Shown here: piece by piece, positions 1 to 9,900 of the stretch
Numbering within the stretch: position 1 is the first letter of the stretch
Layout of the letters: every line of letters begins with the position of its first letter
Notes under the pieces: generated by a model
What the model was told of the DNA's origin: nothing
The model's input: only the letters and a program-made list of their open reading frames with translations
Database searches by the model: none
DNA from: an uncultured Eubacterium sp.
Lineage (GTDB): Bacteria; Bacillota; Clostridia; Oscillospirales; Acutalibacteraceae
DNA length: 44,645 nucleotides
Assembly: GCF_945980375.1 (NCBI RefSeq)
Contig: NZ_CAMFQO010000013.1
Coordinates: 1 to 44,645, forward strand
Direction of reading: 5' to 3'
Program-made: the position numbers and the translations under genes

Positions 1-389
1 TCGCTCATCATATAGCTATGATAAAACCTTGCAGTTTCGCGATTAATTTCTAAAATGGTTCTTCGCTTTTTTGAAAGAGAATCATCATATCCGTCCTCGG
101 GCATTTGCATACCTGCACGTTGTGCCAAGGACTTTACTGCATCGATATAATCAAGATTATCTATCTTTCGGGTAAAGCCTACACAATCGCCTGCGGCGCC
201 GCAGCCAAAGCAATAAAAGCTTTGCGTGTTTTCGTAAACGGTAAAGGAAGGAGTTTTTTCGTTATGAAACGGGCAAAGCCCCACATATGTGTTACCGCGT
301 TTTTTTAACGTTACATACGACGACACCAAATCAACAATATCCGTTTTAAGCTTTAGCTCCTGCAAAAAGCTATCCGGTAAAGATGGCAT
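1..389 (-). CDS. dnaG: DNA primase DnaG, N-terminal part (cut by window edge)
   Basis: This is the first 129 codons of bacterial primase, which makes the RNA primers for DNA replication at the fork. The visible part holds the CHC2-type zinc-binding domain at about residues 35-65: CPFH, then FYCFGC about 20 residues later, giving the Cys-His-Cys-Cys ligands that contact template DNA. The ATG at 387-389 is chosen because AGGAG lies just upstream of it. The gene follows dgt by 40 bases on the same strand, the usual clostridial order (dgt, dnaG, then rpoD, which would lie outside the window). The TOPRIM and helicase-binding domains are beyond the edge. The family assignment is secure even from this fragment. 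Confidence 0.96.
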   Translation of the reverse strand, partial: MPSLPDSFLQELKLKTDIVDLVSSYVTLKKRGNTYVGLCPFHNEKTPSFTVYENTQSFYCFGCGAAGDCVGFTRKIDNLDYIDAVKSLAQRAGMQMPEDGYDDSLSKKRRTILEINRETARFYHSYMMS

Positions 390-429
390 AGCAAGCTCCT
401 TTCCATTATAATTAATACTAATTCAATAT

Positions 430-1434
430 TTATTCTATCCAAAACTTTGGAACATATAGCTGATTAAATACCTTAACAGAATAATTATCGCTCATTCCGG
501 CAATATAATCACACACTGCTCTGTCAACTCCCTCGTTGTCGGCAATGGTACAAAACTGTTCGGGAAGCTGTTCGGGATGCTTTGTATAATGCTCATAAAT
601 CTTCTCAAGCATTGCAACAGCCTTAACCTCCTCACCCTTACACACAGGGTTTTTATAAACAGCAACAAACATAAATTCGTGTAGGTCATTAAACAGCTCC
701 CAAAAATCATCATCCATCAGGATTTTTGAGTCAGTGCTGTTATGTACAACATTGAGCACCATATTGTTTATTCTTTCGCTCTTTGTCATACCAAGGTTCA
801 TTCTGATATTAAGAGGAATATCCTCCTCTGCCATTACTCCCGCACGAATAGCATCGTCAATATCGTGATTAATATATGCAATTTTGTCTGCTATTCTGAT
901 AATCTGTCCCTCAAGGGTATAGGCGTCCTCACCGATAGTATGGCACAAAATACCGTTTCTTACCTCATCTGTAAGGTTAAGCCCCTGACCGTTCTTCTCG
1001 AGAATATCAACAACACGAACGCTTTGCTCGTAGTGCTTAAATCCGTTAGGCGACAATTCGGCAAGTGCTCTTTCACCTGCATGTCCAAACGGTGTATGGC
1101 CCAAATCGTGACCTAAAGCAATAGCCTCGGTTAAATCCTCATTAAGCTGTAACGCATTGGCAATGGTTCTTGCAATTTGGGATACCTCTAACGTATGTGT
1201 AAGTCGTGTTCTGTAATGATCTCCTGTAGGGGAAAGGAACACCTGTGTTTTATGCTTAAGTCTTCTAAATGATTGGGAATGAATAATTCTGTCCCTATCT
1301 CTTTGAAAGGCAGTCCTTATATCACATTCGGGCTCATCAACCCTCCTGCCTTTGCTTTCGCAGGAAAGTGCAGCAACAGGCGACAAAATTTTTCTTTCGT
1401 TTTCCTCGGAAATTTGACGAATACACTTGTCCAA
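430..1434 (-). CDS. dgt: Deoxyguanosinetriphosphate triphosphohydrolase-like HD protein
   Basis: This 334-residue HD-superfamily protein belongs to the dGTPase family, which removes triphosphate from deoxynucleoside triphosphates in the cytoplasm. The metal site is complete: a His in THTLEV near residue 80, the HD pair in GHDLGHTPFGH near 109-119, and a later Asp in RIADKIAYINHDID near 180. The length matches the short Gram-positive branch. The start appears to be TTG at 1432-1434: the reading frame has an upstream stop, there is no early ATG, and AAAGGGG lies about 9 bases before the TTG. It precedes dnaG on the same strand and probably shares its transcript, tying dNTP control to replication priming. 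Substrate preference within the family cannot be read from sequence. Confidence 0.93.
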   Translation of the reverse strand: MDKCIRQISEENERKILSPVAALSCESKGRRVDEPECDIRTAFQRDRDRIIHSQSFRRLKHKTQVFLSPTGDHYRTRLTHTLEVSQIARTIANALQLNEDLTEAIALGHDLGHTPFGHAGERALAELSPNGFKHYEQSVRVVDILEKNGQGLNLTDEVRNGILCHTIGEDAYTLEGQIIRIADKIAYINHDIDDAIRAGVMAEEDIPLNIRMNLGMTKSERINNMVLNVVHNSTDSKILMDDDFWELFNDLHEFMFVAVYKNPVCKGEEVKAVAMLEKIYEHYTKHPEQLPEQFCTIADNEGVDRAVCDYIAGMSDNYSVKVFNQLYVPKFWIE

Positions 1435-1525
1435 TTCTTCTTGCCCCTTTCGTCAAAATACTACTGTTTTTTTCTCTCTAATACTTTATACTTAAAAATA
1501 TGCATAATTCCTTTATTTTTTTATC

Positions 1526-1554
1526 TTGACTGAATAAAAATAAAAATGTATCAT
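1526..1554 (+). promoter_or_regulatory. Sigma-A-type promoter for the metallophosphoesterase gene
   Basis: TTGACT (1526-1531) and TATCAT (1549-1554) are separated by exactly 17 bases. Transcription would begin near 1561, only about 11 bases before the ATG at 1572, so the leader is little more than the ribosome binding site AGAGGTG. This promoter diverges from dgt. I could not find an equally good promoter for dgt in the remaining intergenic bases. Confidence 0.7.
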
Positions 1555-1571
1555 AGCCATAGAGGTGCTTT

Positions 1572-2426
1572 ATGGAAAATATTTTAACAATTTCGGTTAT
1601 TATCTGCGTTGCTTTTATTATTGGATTTTTTCTATATCTTCAAAACAACCTGATAGATGTTACCGAATATAACTTAAGTACAAAAGACTTTGACAGAGGT
1701 ATAAAAATTGTTCAACTCAGCGATTTACATTCAAAGCCTTTTTCTAAAGTGCTGAAAATTACCAAGAACCTTAAACCTGACATAATATGCATAACCGGTG
1801 ATTACATCAATGACCATTGCAAAAACAAGGAAAAAATGCTTGATTATGCAAGGCAGCTTTGCGATATTACACAGGTATATTATATAACCGGCAATCACGA
1901 AAGACGGCTTGAGTGCTTTGATGAATTGATGAATGAATTGTCTGAAATAGGTTTTAACGTTTTGCTCAATGAGATTGCTCAATACAACAATTCAGACTGT
2001 AAAATAAATATTCTTGGTCTTGACGAAAACCAAGCCGATTTTGATGACTACAAGGCACGCAAAAACGGTACGTTTATTTACAAGGATATGTCACCATACT
2101 TTGATATGCTTAACGAAAAGGACGGGTTCAAAATTGTATTATCCCATTTTCCCGAAAACTTTGAGGCTGTAAAGGAAATGAATTATTCAAAATATAATTT
2201 TGACATTCAGCTATCCGGTCACGCACACGGAGGACAGTTCTGTCTGCCGTTTTTGGGACCTGTATTTTCTCCCGGTCAGGGATTGTTCCCAAAATACTCA
2301 AGAGGCTCATTTGGTGAAAGGCCGATGCTGATTGTATCAAGAGGTCTCGGAAACGCAGAATTTCCCTTTAGGCTATTCAATCACCCGGAAATAAATGTAA
2401 TTAATATTAATAAGCAAGCAAGATAA
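1572..2426 (+). CDS. Membrane-anchored metallophosphoesterase (YkuE/YaeI type)
   Basis: This 284-residue calcineurin-like phosphoesterase has all five dimetal blocks in order: SDLH near residue 50, GDYIND near 75, GNHE near 112, SHFP near 190 and GHAHGG near 217. An N-terminal hydrophobic segment (about residues 4-22) should tether it to the membrane. It lacks the twin-arginine motif of B. subtilis YkuE, so export by Tat is not supported, and which side the catalytic domain faces is unclear. The C-terminal block (SRGLGNAEFPFRLF) is typical of this branch, whose members hydrolyse phosphodiesters or UDP-linked lipid precursors; the exact substrate cannot be told. It is a single-gene unit with its own promoter and terminator, and its stop codon lies inside the terminator stem. 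Confidence 0.9.
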   Translation: MENILTISVIICVAFIIGFFLYLQNNLIDVTEYNLSTKDFDRGIKIVQLSDLHSKPFSKVLKITKNLKPDIICITGDYINDHCKNKEKMLDYARQLCDITQVYYITGNHERRLECFDELMNELSEIGFNVLLNEIAQYNNSDCKINILGLDENQADFDDYKARKNGTFIYKDMSPYFDMLNEKDGFKIVLSHFPENFEAVKEMNYSKYNFDIQLSGHAHGGQFCLPFLGPVFSPGQGLFPKYSRGSFGERPMLIVSRGLGNAEFPFRLFNHPEINVININKQAR

Positions 2427-2451
2427 AGCCGGTTATCCTGCTTGCTTTTTT
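2412..2451 (+). terminator. Intrinsic terminator of the metallophosphoesterase gene
   Basis: AAGCAAGCA (2412-2420) pairs with TGCTTGCTT (2439-2447), and an inner stem GATAA/TTATC extends the hairpin; a run of T follows. The left arm overlaps the last codons of the upstream gene. The convergent gene ends at 2457, so the hairpin may also limit transcripts from the other side, although the T-run favours the plus direction. Confidence 0.8.
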
Positions 2452-2456
2452 ATTGC

Positions 2457-3077
2457 CTATACTTTTGCAAATTCCGACTCAATATATTTAAGATTGTAAC
2501 GGCCGTTGCTTACATCTGTCAGCTTTGACTGCAACGGCTCGACACGGTCTTTTTTTATCGAAAAAACGAGCTTAACATTATCGGCAAACATGGTATCTTT
2601 AATATTAGCGGAAAAATCCGAAAGCATATTATTCATTCTTTCATAAAACGAATAGTCAACGTCAACACTCATTACATCACATTCTGCCATGGTGATGATA
2701 TGTGCAGCCTGCAGGGCTATCTTTGATGTATGACTGTAAGCACGCACAAGTCCGCCTGCACCCAAAAGAGTGCCGCCGAAATACCTTGTGCCGACAACGC
2801 AGGCATCAACAACGCCCTCCTTTAACAAAACATCAAGCATAGGCACACCGGCTGTTCCGCCCGGTTCACCGTCGTCACTATATCGCTGAATATTATTTTC
2901 CCTTAAAACATAGGCATAAACATTGTGTGTGGCATCCCAATGCTTTGATTTAATTTTTGCAATAAAATCAAGCGCCTCCTGTTGAGTTTTAACAGGCTTT
3001 GCATAACCAATGAAACGAGATTTCTTTTCTATAAAAAAATCATCTGCTTCAAGCTCTATGGTTTTATATTCTTCCAT
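2457..3077 (-). CDS. YigZ/IMPACT family protein
   Basis: This 206-residue protein has the IMPACT N-terminal fold followed by a small C-terminal domain (YigZ family, DUF1949-like tail). The family core is clear: KKSRFIGYA near residue 20, then RYSDDGEPGGTAG near 70 and RYFGGTLLGAGGLVRAY near 95-110. Eukaryotic IMPACT regulates Gcn2, and bacterial members have been linked to nucleic-acid or ribosome binding, but their biochemical role is not settled. I place the start at the ATG at 3075-3077 behind GGGGG. The frame is open for 14 more codons upstream, but that stretch is the terminator of rpmE and is unlikely to be coding. Confidence 0.88.
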   Translation of the reverse strand: MEEYKTIELEADDFFIEKKSRFIGYAKPVKTQQEALDFIAKIKSKHWDATHNVYAYVLRENNIQRYSDDGEPGGTAGVPMLDVLLKEGVVDACVVGTRYFGGTLLGAGGLVRAYSHTSKIALQAAHIITMAECDVMSVDVDYSFYERMNNMLSDFSANIKDTMFADNVKLVFSIKKDRVEPLQSKLTDVSNGRYNLKYIESEFAKV

Positions 3078-3090
3078 ATATCCCCCAAAG

Positions 3091-3127
3091 AAAAAACAAG
3101 GCAACAGAGGTTTTACCAACTGTTGCC
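3091..3127 (-). terminator. Intrinsic terminator of rpmE
   Basis: On the minus strand GGCAACAG pairs with CTGTTGCC across a 12-base loop, and the right arm is followed by TTGTTTTTT. The arms are at 3120-3127 and 3100-3107. The hairpin lies 13 bases past the rpmE stop and separates it from the YigZ gene, whose ribosome binding site starts right after the T-run. Confidence 0.8.
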
Positions 3128-3139
3128 ATTATTTTTTGA

Positions 3140-3343
3140 TTAGCCCTTCTTGGCAAATCTCTTGTTGAATCTTTCTACACGACCACCTGTATCTACAAGC
3201 TTTTGCTTACCTGTATAAAATGGGTGACACTTTGAGCAAATATCAACTTTCATATCGCCTTTTGTGCTCTTTGTTTCGAATGTAGCACCGCAAGCACACT
3301 TAACTGTGCAAGCCTGATACTCCGGATGAATTCCGTCTTTCAT
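3140..3343 (-). CDS. rpmE: 50S ribosomal protein L31 (zinc-binding type)
   Basis: This 67-residue large-subunit ribosomal protein belongs to the C+ (zinc) form of L31. After the family-typical opening [10 protein letters not shown] it carries four zinc-ligand cysteines at residues 16, 18, 36 and 39 and ends in the basic tail [12 protein letters not shown]. The start is the ATG at 3341-3343. The frame also opens at a GTG three codons earlier, but that GTG forms part of the Shine-Dalgarno sequence GAGGTGA. It is a single-gene unit with its own promoter and terminator. No zinc-independent L31 paralogue appears in the window. Confidence 0.97.
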   Translation of the reverse strand: MKDGIHPEYQACTVKCACGATFETKSTKGDMKVDICSKCHPFYTGKQKLVDTGGRVERFNKRFAKKG

Positions 3344-3416
3344 TACTTTCACCTCGCTTAAATTTACGATAGTAGAAGAAATATAGCTGTTTGCAACTAA
3401 ATCTTATAACGCAAGA

Positions 3417-3445
3417 ATTATAACAAAGATTAAAGAAAAAAGCAA
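3417..3445 (-). promoter_or_regulatory. Sigma-A-type promoter for rpmE
   Basis: Reading leftward, TTGCTT (3440-3445) and a perfect TATAAT (3417-3422) are spaced 17 bases apart. The start site would be near 3410, leaving a leader of about 67 bases ahead of rpmE. I see no obvious ribosomal-protein binding structure in that leader. Confidence 0.6.
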
Positions 3446-3459
3446 GTGTTTTTTTTAAT

Positions 3460-6400
3460 TTATTTGTAAACACATAACTTATTAAGATAAAAGGAATAAA
3501 TAACCGCCTCTTTTACAGGCTTTTTCAATGCTTTTGATACTGCATCTTTATAAAAGCCTATTTGATTTTTATACCGGTCAAGAAGCTCCTGCTCATCCTC
3601 TACCCTATCGGTTTTGTAGTCTACAAGAACAAGCTCGCCGTTTTCTTCAAAAACACAGTCTGCAATACCCTGCACCAAAACCTCATCTTCAAAATCGGTG
3701 TCCTCAATATCGCAAACAGGAACAAAGGAGGATACCTTTATTTCCCTGAAAATATTATCACTGTTAAACATTCTTTCAGCAAACTCTCCGCCGAACAGCG
3801 TCATTAGTCTATTCCTATCAAGGCAATCAGCCTGTGCCTGTGTTAAATAGTTGTTTGAAACAAGACGTTCAATTTCGTCATCAAGGTTTTTCAGTGATGC
3901 ACGGTAATCGCAAAACTGCATAAAGGTATGCATTGCAGTTCCTTTTTGAGCAGAGGTCATATTTGACTTGCTTAAAAAAGCAGGCTTTGATGCAGTAAGA
4001 TATTTGAAATCCTGCTCGGCACTGTCAAGCGACGATGCCGTGCGCTTTGACGAAAATGACGCAAGCTCAAGCCTGTCATAGCAATAAGAAAGCCTTTCCT
4101 CAATACCTTTAAGCATTTCAGCATTTGCAACGGCACAAGGCTCATCAACATCAACAGGCTGAATGCAGTCGTCCAAAATCTCAATATCCATATCGAAATC
4201 TAAATCTGTATCTATCCTTACATTTTCATTACTGCACATAGAACGCAGGCAGTCAGCATCCTTGTGAAGCAACGCACAAAGAGTGATTAACTCTGCATCG
4301 TTTGTTGCTTTTTTTACAACGTACGGAGATATGGCACTGCATTGATAGGGGTTAGTAAATATCAGCTTTTTGGAAACAGAATCAACATAGCTGTCAACTG
4401 ATTTGTTAGATACCGAAATAAAGGTGACAAACTGTTCCTTTGCCCTTGTCATAGCTACGTAAAGCACCCTAAGGTTTTCACTCATCAAATCGATGGAGTT
4501 AACATTCTTGATAACACTATACTGCAGTGAATCATATCGACAGAGCTTTTCTTTATCATACACCTTGAGACCGATACCGTTTTTTGCATTAAGCTGAATT
4601 GTGCCCTTTGTAAGCTCATCTCTATTATACTTATGGTTGGCTCCCGCCAAAATACAAACAGGAAATTCCAGGCCCTTTGAATGATGTATTGTCATAATAT
4701 TTACGGCGTCCCTGCCTGAATTATTAACCGAAGCACTCTCAACATTAAAGCCATTATCAATAACAGTATCAAGATAACGAATAAACGAGGTTAATCCTAC
4801 ATTTTCTCCATTATCAAACTTTCTTGCCATATCAACAAGAAGCATAACATTTTGTACCCTTTGCTCGTGATTACCCAAGGTTGAAATAATCGACAGATAC
4901 GAGGTTTCGCTCAATATACATCTCAAAAGGTTTTCTACACTCATTGATGATGCAAGCTCACGATACCTCTTTAGGTCGTTACAAAAGCTATCAAATTTTC
5001 TGTCTGTGCATATTGCAGAATACAGATTTCCACGCGGATTATTAACCCTTGCCAATGAAATGTCATCAGCACTGTATCCGTAAAACACCGACATAAGAGT
5101 TGCAAGCAGAGAAATATCCTGAGTAGGATTGTCAATAGTACGAAGAAGGTTTATCAAAACAATAATCTCGTTATTATCAAACAGGCTTGTCTTATTATTT
5201 GCAACAGTAGGAATGGAATACTGCGAAAACACGTTTGTTATGACATTCATACGCTTTTTTGCAGTTCTTAAAAGAATTGCAAAATCGCTGTAACGAATAT
5301 CTCTGTATCCGTTGCCGTCCTTAATTTGCTCTCTGTTTTTTACCTTTTCAATAATATACTGAGCAATTTTGTGTGCCTCGTATTCATCTGCATCCTCATC
5401 ATCGGGTACCTGAACGTACTTTATCTGTGCAGAGGCTGTCGGCACATCAATATAATCGGCAGAGGCATTAAGGCTTTGGGAGCAATCGTAATCAACTCCG
5501 CCGACCGTCTTTGACATTAAGTGAGAGCAAACAAAATTGACAAATTCACACACATCCTTTCGCGAACGGAAGTTGTTGCTCAAATCAATTCTCTTATTTA
5601 TTTCGTCTGTGCTTTCGGAATACGGAGAAAAGCATTCCATTTTTTCATTAAAAATGTGAGGCATTGCAAGCCTAAATCTGTAAATGCTTTGCTTAATGTC
5701 GCCAACCATAAATCTGTTTTTACCGTTTGACAAAATCTCAAAAAGCTTATCCTGTGCCGAATTGGTATCCTGATATTCGTCCACCAATATTTCATAAAAG
5801 CTGCCTTCAAGCTCCTTTGCAAGCTCGGAACGAACAATATTACCCTCTTCATCCTTATAAAAAAGAAGATTTATTGCGAAATGCTCAATGTCGGAAAAGG
5901 TAAAGGAATTTGCCTGAAGCTTTAGCTCCATTGCCTTATCATTAAAGCGCTTAACTATATCGACAAGCTGTTTTATAATAGGATAAAGAAGAATACAATC
6001 CTCGGTATAATCTGCACTTTTAATAGAGAACATAGGGGCAACGGATTTGGATATAATCTCCTTATATGTATCCCTATTTGCTTTTACAAGTTCCTTTTGA
6101 GAGCATTTAACAGATGACATCCTTGAAAAAGATACATTGTCAACAATATCAACAAGGTCATCCCAATTATTAGCAGAAAGATTATCATAAATACCGTGAA
6201 TAATGCTGTTATCGTCATTAAGCATATCAATAAGCTTTTGATGACCATCATCATCGGGATTCAACGCACTTAACGATTGCTCTATCAATCCGATAGCAAT
6301 CTGCAAATAAGATTTTGCCTGATTAATGACATAGCTTGCGCAATATGAATCCTCAAGTCTGATTTTGGGATTATACATCTCGCAGGCTTCGTCGAGCCAA

Positions 6401-6966
6401 TCGTTCGGGAATTCCTGCGAATTGATAAAATGACTTATTCTGCTTACTGTTTGCGCGAGTCCCCTATCGTCCTTTGTGCTTGAAAAGACGTCGACAAGCT
6501 CCTTGAAATCCTGTTGGTCAAGATCGTAGAGCTCATCCATCACCTCGTCCATTGCCTCCTGCTCCAAAAGAGCATTTTCCGAATTGTCAAGAATTTTGAA
6601 ATCCTGGTCAATATTCAGCTTATAAAAGCTTTCTCTTACAAGATTTATGCAAAAAGAGTCAATTGTGCAAACATTTACATTAGGCAAAAGTGACAGCTGA
6701 CGTCGAGCGTTGGTATCGTTTGGATTTTCTTTAATTATTTCAAGAAGCTTTTTTGATATTCTGCTTTTCATTTCGGCAGCAGCGGCATTGGTAAAGGTTA
6801 CTATCAACAACCTGTCAACATCCACATTGTTGCTTACATCGGTAATAAGCTTTATTACACGTTCAACCAAAACCGCAGTTTTACCTGAGCCTGCGGCAGC
6901 ACTTACAAGGATGTTGGAATTACGTGCATCAATGGCATTTTGCTGCGGTTTTGTCCATTTAGGCAT
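3460..6966 (-). CDS. addA: ATP-dependent helicase/nuclease subunit A (AddA)
   Basis: This 1168-residue UvrD-type superfamily 1 helicase carries a C-terminal RecB-family nuclease. With AddB it resects double-strand breaks for RecA loading. The Walker A motif AAAGSGKT is at about residues 23-30, the Walker B/DEYQD motif near 400, a further helicase block with TIHHSKGLE near 775, and the nuclease motif VDYKTD near 1115, so both activities look intact. Length is close to the usual 1200. I choose the ATG at 6964-6966. The ATG nine bases earlier directly abuts AAGGAGG and would have no spacing, whereas the chosen codon has a 9-base spacer. The gene overlaps the end of addB by 8 bases and is the last gene of the ligA operon. 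Confidence 0.97.
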   Translation of the reverse strand: MPKWTKPQQNAIDARNSNILVSAAAGSGKTAVLVERVIKLITDVSNNVDVDRLLIVTFTNAAAAEMKSRISKKLLEIIKENPNDTNARRQLSLLPNVNVCTIDSFCINLVRESFYKLNIDQDFKILDNSENALLEQEAMDEVMDELYDLDQQDFKELVDVFSSTKDDRGLAQTVSRISHFINSQEFPNDWLDEACEMYNPKIRLEDSYCASYVINQAKSYLQIAIGLIEQSLSALNPDDDGHQKLIDMLNDDNSIIHGIYDNLSANNWDDLVDIVDNVSFSRMSSVKCSQKELVKANRDTYKEIISKSVAPMFSIKSADYTEDCILLYPIIKQLVDIVKRFNDKAMELKLQANSFTFSDIEHFAINLLFYKDEEGNIVRSELAKELEGSFYEILVDEYQDTNSAQDKLFEILSNGKNRFMVGDIKQSIYRFRLAMPHIFNEKMECFSPYSESTDEINKRIDLSNNFRSRKDVCEFVNFVCSHLMSKTVGGVDYDCSQSLNASADYIDVPTASAQIKYVQVPDDEDADEYEAHKIAQYIIEKVKNREQIKDGNGYRDIRYSDFAILLRTAKKRMNVITNVFSQYSIPTVANNKTSLFDNNEIIVLINLLRTIDNPTQDISLLATLMSVFYGYSADDISLARVNNPRGNLYSAICTDRKFDSFCNDLKRYRELASSMSVENLLRCILSETSYLSIISTLGNHEQRVQNVMLLVDMARKFDNGENVGLTSFIRYLDTVIDNGFNVESASVNNSGRDAVNIMTIHHSKGLEFPVCILAGANHKYNRDELTKGTIQLNAKNGIGLKVYDKEKLCRYDSLQYSVIKNVNSIDLMSENLRVLYVAMTRAKEQFVTFISVSNKSVDSYVDSVSKKLIFTNPYQCSAISPYVVKKATNDAELITLCALLHKDADCLRSMCSNENVRIDTDLDFDMDIEILDDCIQPVDVDEPCAVANAEMLKGIEERLSYCYDRLELASFSSKRTASSLDSAEQDFKYLTASKPAFLSKSNMTSAQKGTAMHTFMQFCDYRASLKNLDDEIERLVSNNYLTQAQADCLDRNRLMTLFGGEFAERMFNSDNIFREIKVSSFVPVCDIEDTDFEDEVLVQGIADCVFEENGELVLVDYKTDRVEDEQELLDRYKNQIGFYKDAVSKALKKPVKEAVIYSFYLNKLCVYK

Positions 6967-9900
6967 TTTCCTCATCCTCCTTCAGTATTTTAAGAACATC
7001 GTTAAATGACGGCTCGTCAAGCTCTTTAAGTATAATTTCCTTTTTGTTTGCACACACGGCAGAATAATCACAGTTTTCACAGGTATTGCTGTGAGTAGGT
7101 GAATTAACGGGATTTTGCAAAATTTTACCCATATGCAAATCCATACCCATTTGTTCAATAAGACTGTCTATTTTTCTTGAAATTCTGCCCATATCCTCAA
7201 GAGAAACTATGCTTCCGCTGATGCCGTTTTTTGCTGTGCACTTAACATCAATAAATCTTCCCTTTAGGTCGTGCTCCATATGCTGAGCTATTTGGTGCTC
7301 ATCATCATTCAAAACAACACCCGGCATCTTGTACGACTTATTATCACTATCCGCAATTTCGTTTGTGCTGTTACCTCTTGAAACATTGTAAATGCTCCTT
7401 GATGAATGAAGATACAAAACACCCGCCTGTGTACCGGACAGGTCGTGATTGCTTTTGCATAGTGTAAAAAGATAAACGAACATCTGCAAATTTAGGCCTG
7501 ACAAGATGTCGCTGAGCCTGAATTTTTTTATTCCGCTTTTATAATCTACCACACGAACATACTGAACACCGTCCTGAACAAAGGTGTCTACCCTGTCAAT
7601 ATAGCCCTTAATCTGTATTGTTCCGCCGTCAGCAAGCTCAATAACCTGTGATTTTACAGGCTCATTTTCAGCACCGTTTCCTATTGCAAGCTCAAACGCT
7701 TTAGGCTCAAAATCGCTACACTCAAACTCATCACGCATACGAGCAATAACATATGTAATCATTCTTTCAAGACGCATAAACTGAAACTTAAAGCGTTTGG
7801 TAAACTGCGAGCTGTCGCCCATCTTATTTTCCAAATAGTCTTTAAGATACTTATTTGTTAGCCTTGAAATATCACGATCATCAAGCTTCAAAAGCCCCTG
7901 AGAGCCGACCTCTCTGATTACACATTCAAGAACATAGTGAATAACAGAGCCGGTTGCCATGGGATTTAATTCAGCCTTTATTCTCGGTCGGGCATTTATT
8001 CCGAATTTGCAATAATACCTAAATGCGCACTTATAATAATCCTCAATCTTTGAAACAGAAAGGTACATATTTTTGCCGAAAAGTTGATTTGCGAGGTCTG
8101 TATTTTTTATCGATATATCCGCATTTGATGACAGACGTTCAACGGCAGAAAGTCTACTGCCGTATTCCTGCCTGCCCAAAAAATATTTCTTTAGAGTGGC
8201 AATAAATTCGGTATTGTCATAATAATTTGACGCAAGAATTTCAAATGCATTTGCATCGGTATAAAGACTGTTTAATCCTAAGTCGGAACCGGAGCAATCA
8301 ACACGGATTTTTGAAAAAATATCCTTAATTTCCGATATAATAATACTTTCCGCACCGTCTGCAAATCCACCGCGATAGGATACAAAAAGTCTGTCGGTCG
8401 CACAGGTGAGAGCCATATAAGCAAAATATTTTTCCTGTGCGTTAAGCACCTCTCCGTATGAATATAGCTTAAACTTATTCTCTATCAATATACTTCTGTC
8501 ACTTTCGGACAACAGTCCGGAGGAGGTAACGCTTTGCGGGAACTCTCCCTCATTTGCGCCTACCACAAAAACCGCATAAGGATTATCGCATCTCACCCTA
8601 TCGGCAGATCCGATTTGAACATTGTCAAGACCTGCAGGCACAGAGCCTAAATCCTCATTTGAAATCATAAGGTTAAAGTATTTATAAAATTCTTTTACGG
8701 TTATAGGCTCATCGGTAGAGATTGTAGACAGCTTGTCCAGAATATCCATAAGCAAATCCCAAACCCTACCCTGCTCAAATGCAAGGACAGATTTGCCGTT
8801 TTCGTTAAGAGATTTTGCAAGGCGTTCAACACCCTTATCAACAGAGAAATCAAGCAAGGTAAAATATATAGCCTTGCAAATTTCCGCAGAGGATTTCTTT
8901 TTGCAGGAGGATACAAATCGTTCAAGCCTTTGAGCAACATATCTACGGCTGACATTAATTGCCTCAAGCCTGCTCTTATCCCTGTCGGACATTTCCTCGG
9001 AAAAGCCGTTTGCTGAATTTACAAAATCGTTTTTCCATTTGGAACCGTTAATGTTCCAAATAAAAGCATAGTTTTCAAGGTCGTTTATATCGTCGTCGGA
9101 CAATGCGGTAAGCCCTGTTTTGAGCATAGAAAAGATGTCGTTGGACGAATAGGAGAACACGGCACATCTCATCAAAAAGTTTACAAACATAATAAGCGGA
9201 TGAGAAGAAATATTTTGCCTTTCGTCATTAAAATACGGAATGTTGTATTTTGAAAATGAAAACTGCAATTCCTTTTGATACTTATCCAAATCACGACAAA
9301 TAACCACTATATCGGACGCTTTTACACCGCTGCGCAGCAAATCACAAATCCTTGTTGAAACATAATCGCACTCATCTGTAATTGACTTTGCACAGTAGAG
9401 GCTTACATTACTGCACTCACCATCATAGCTATTCTTAACATTTGCAAAGGCAAGCCTTTCCACCAAGGCAAGCTCATCATTTTTGGCTCTGTGATTATCA
9501 CGCAGAAAAATCGGCTCGACAACCTGAGCGCCTGCATTTTTTGCTGCTTCATTAAGATACATGATGTTACTGTTTACATAGGAAAACAGGCTGTACTTAT
9601 CCGTACTGTTGTAAGAATCGGTACAAAATGTAACGTATACAGTTTTTGCCTGATTAAGTATAACCTCTAAAATCTTATACTCCTGGGCAACAAATCCGTT
9701 AAAGCCGTCAATAAAAACAATCCTGCCCTTAAAGTAATCAAGGTCTAACAGCTTTTCATACAGTCTTGTCAGCTCACTTGCACAATCAAGGTACTTGCCT
9801 TCAATGTATGAATCGTAGGCTGACATAATAACCGAAATATCATAAAGCTTTTGGGAAAGAGTTTCCTTTTCGGTTTGCTGTGAGGCAAGCATAATATCGT

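Noticed and set aside
742-1116. Open frame of 124 codons on the plus strand
   Set aside because: It lies entirely antisense to dgt, has no ribosome site and no family resemblance; it is a shadow of the real gene.
3078-3119. Longer N-terminus for the YigZ-family gene
   Set aside because: It overlaps the rpmE terminator, and GGGGG marks the inner ATG.
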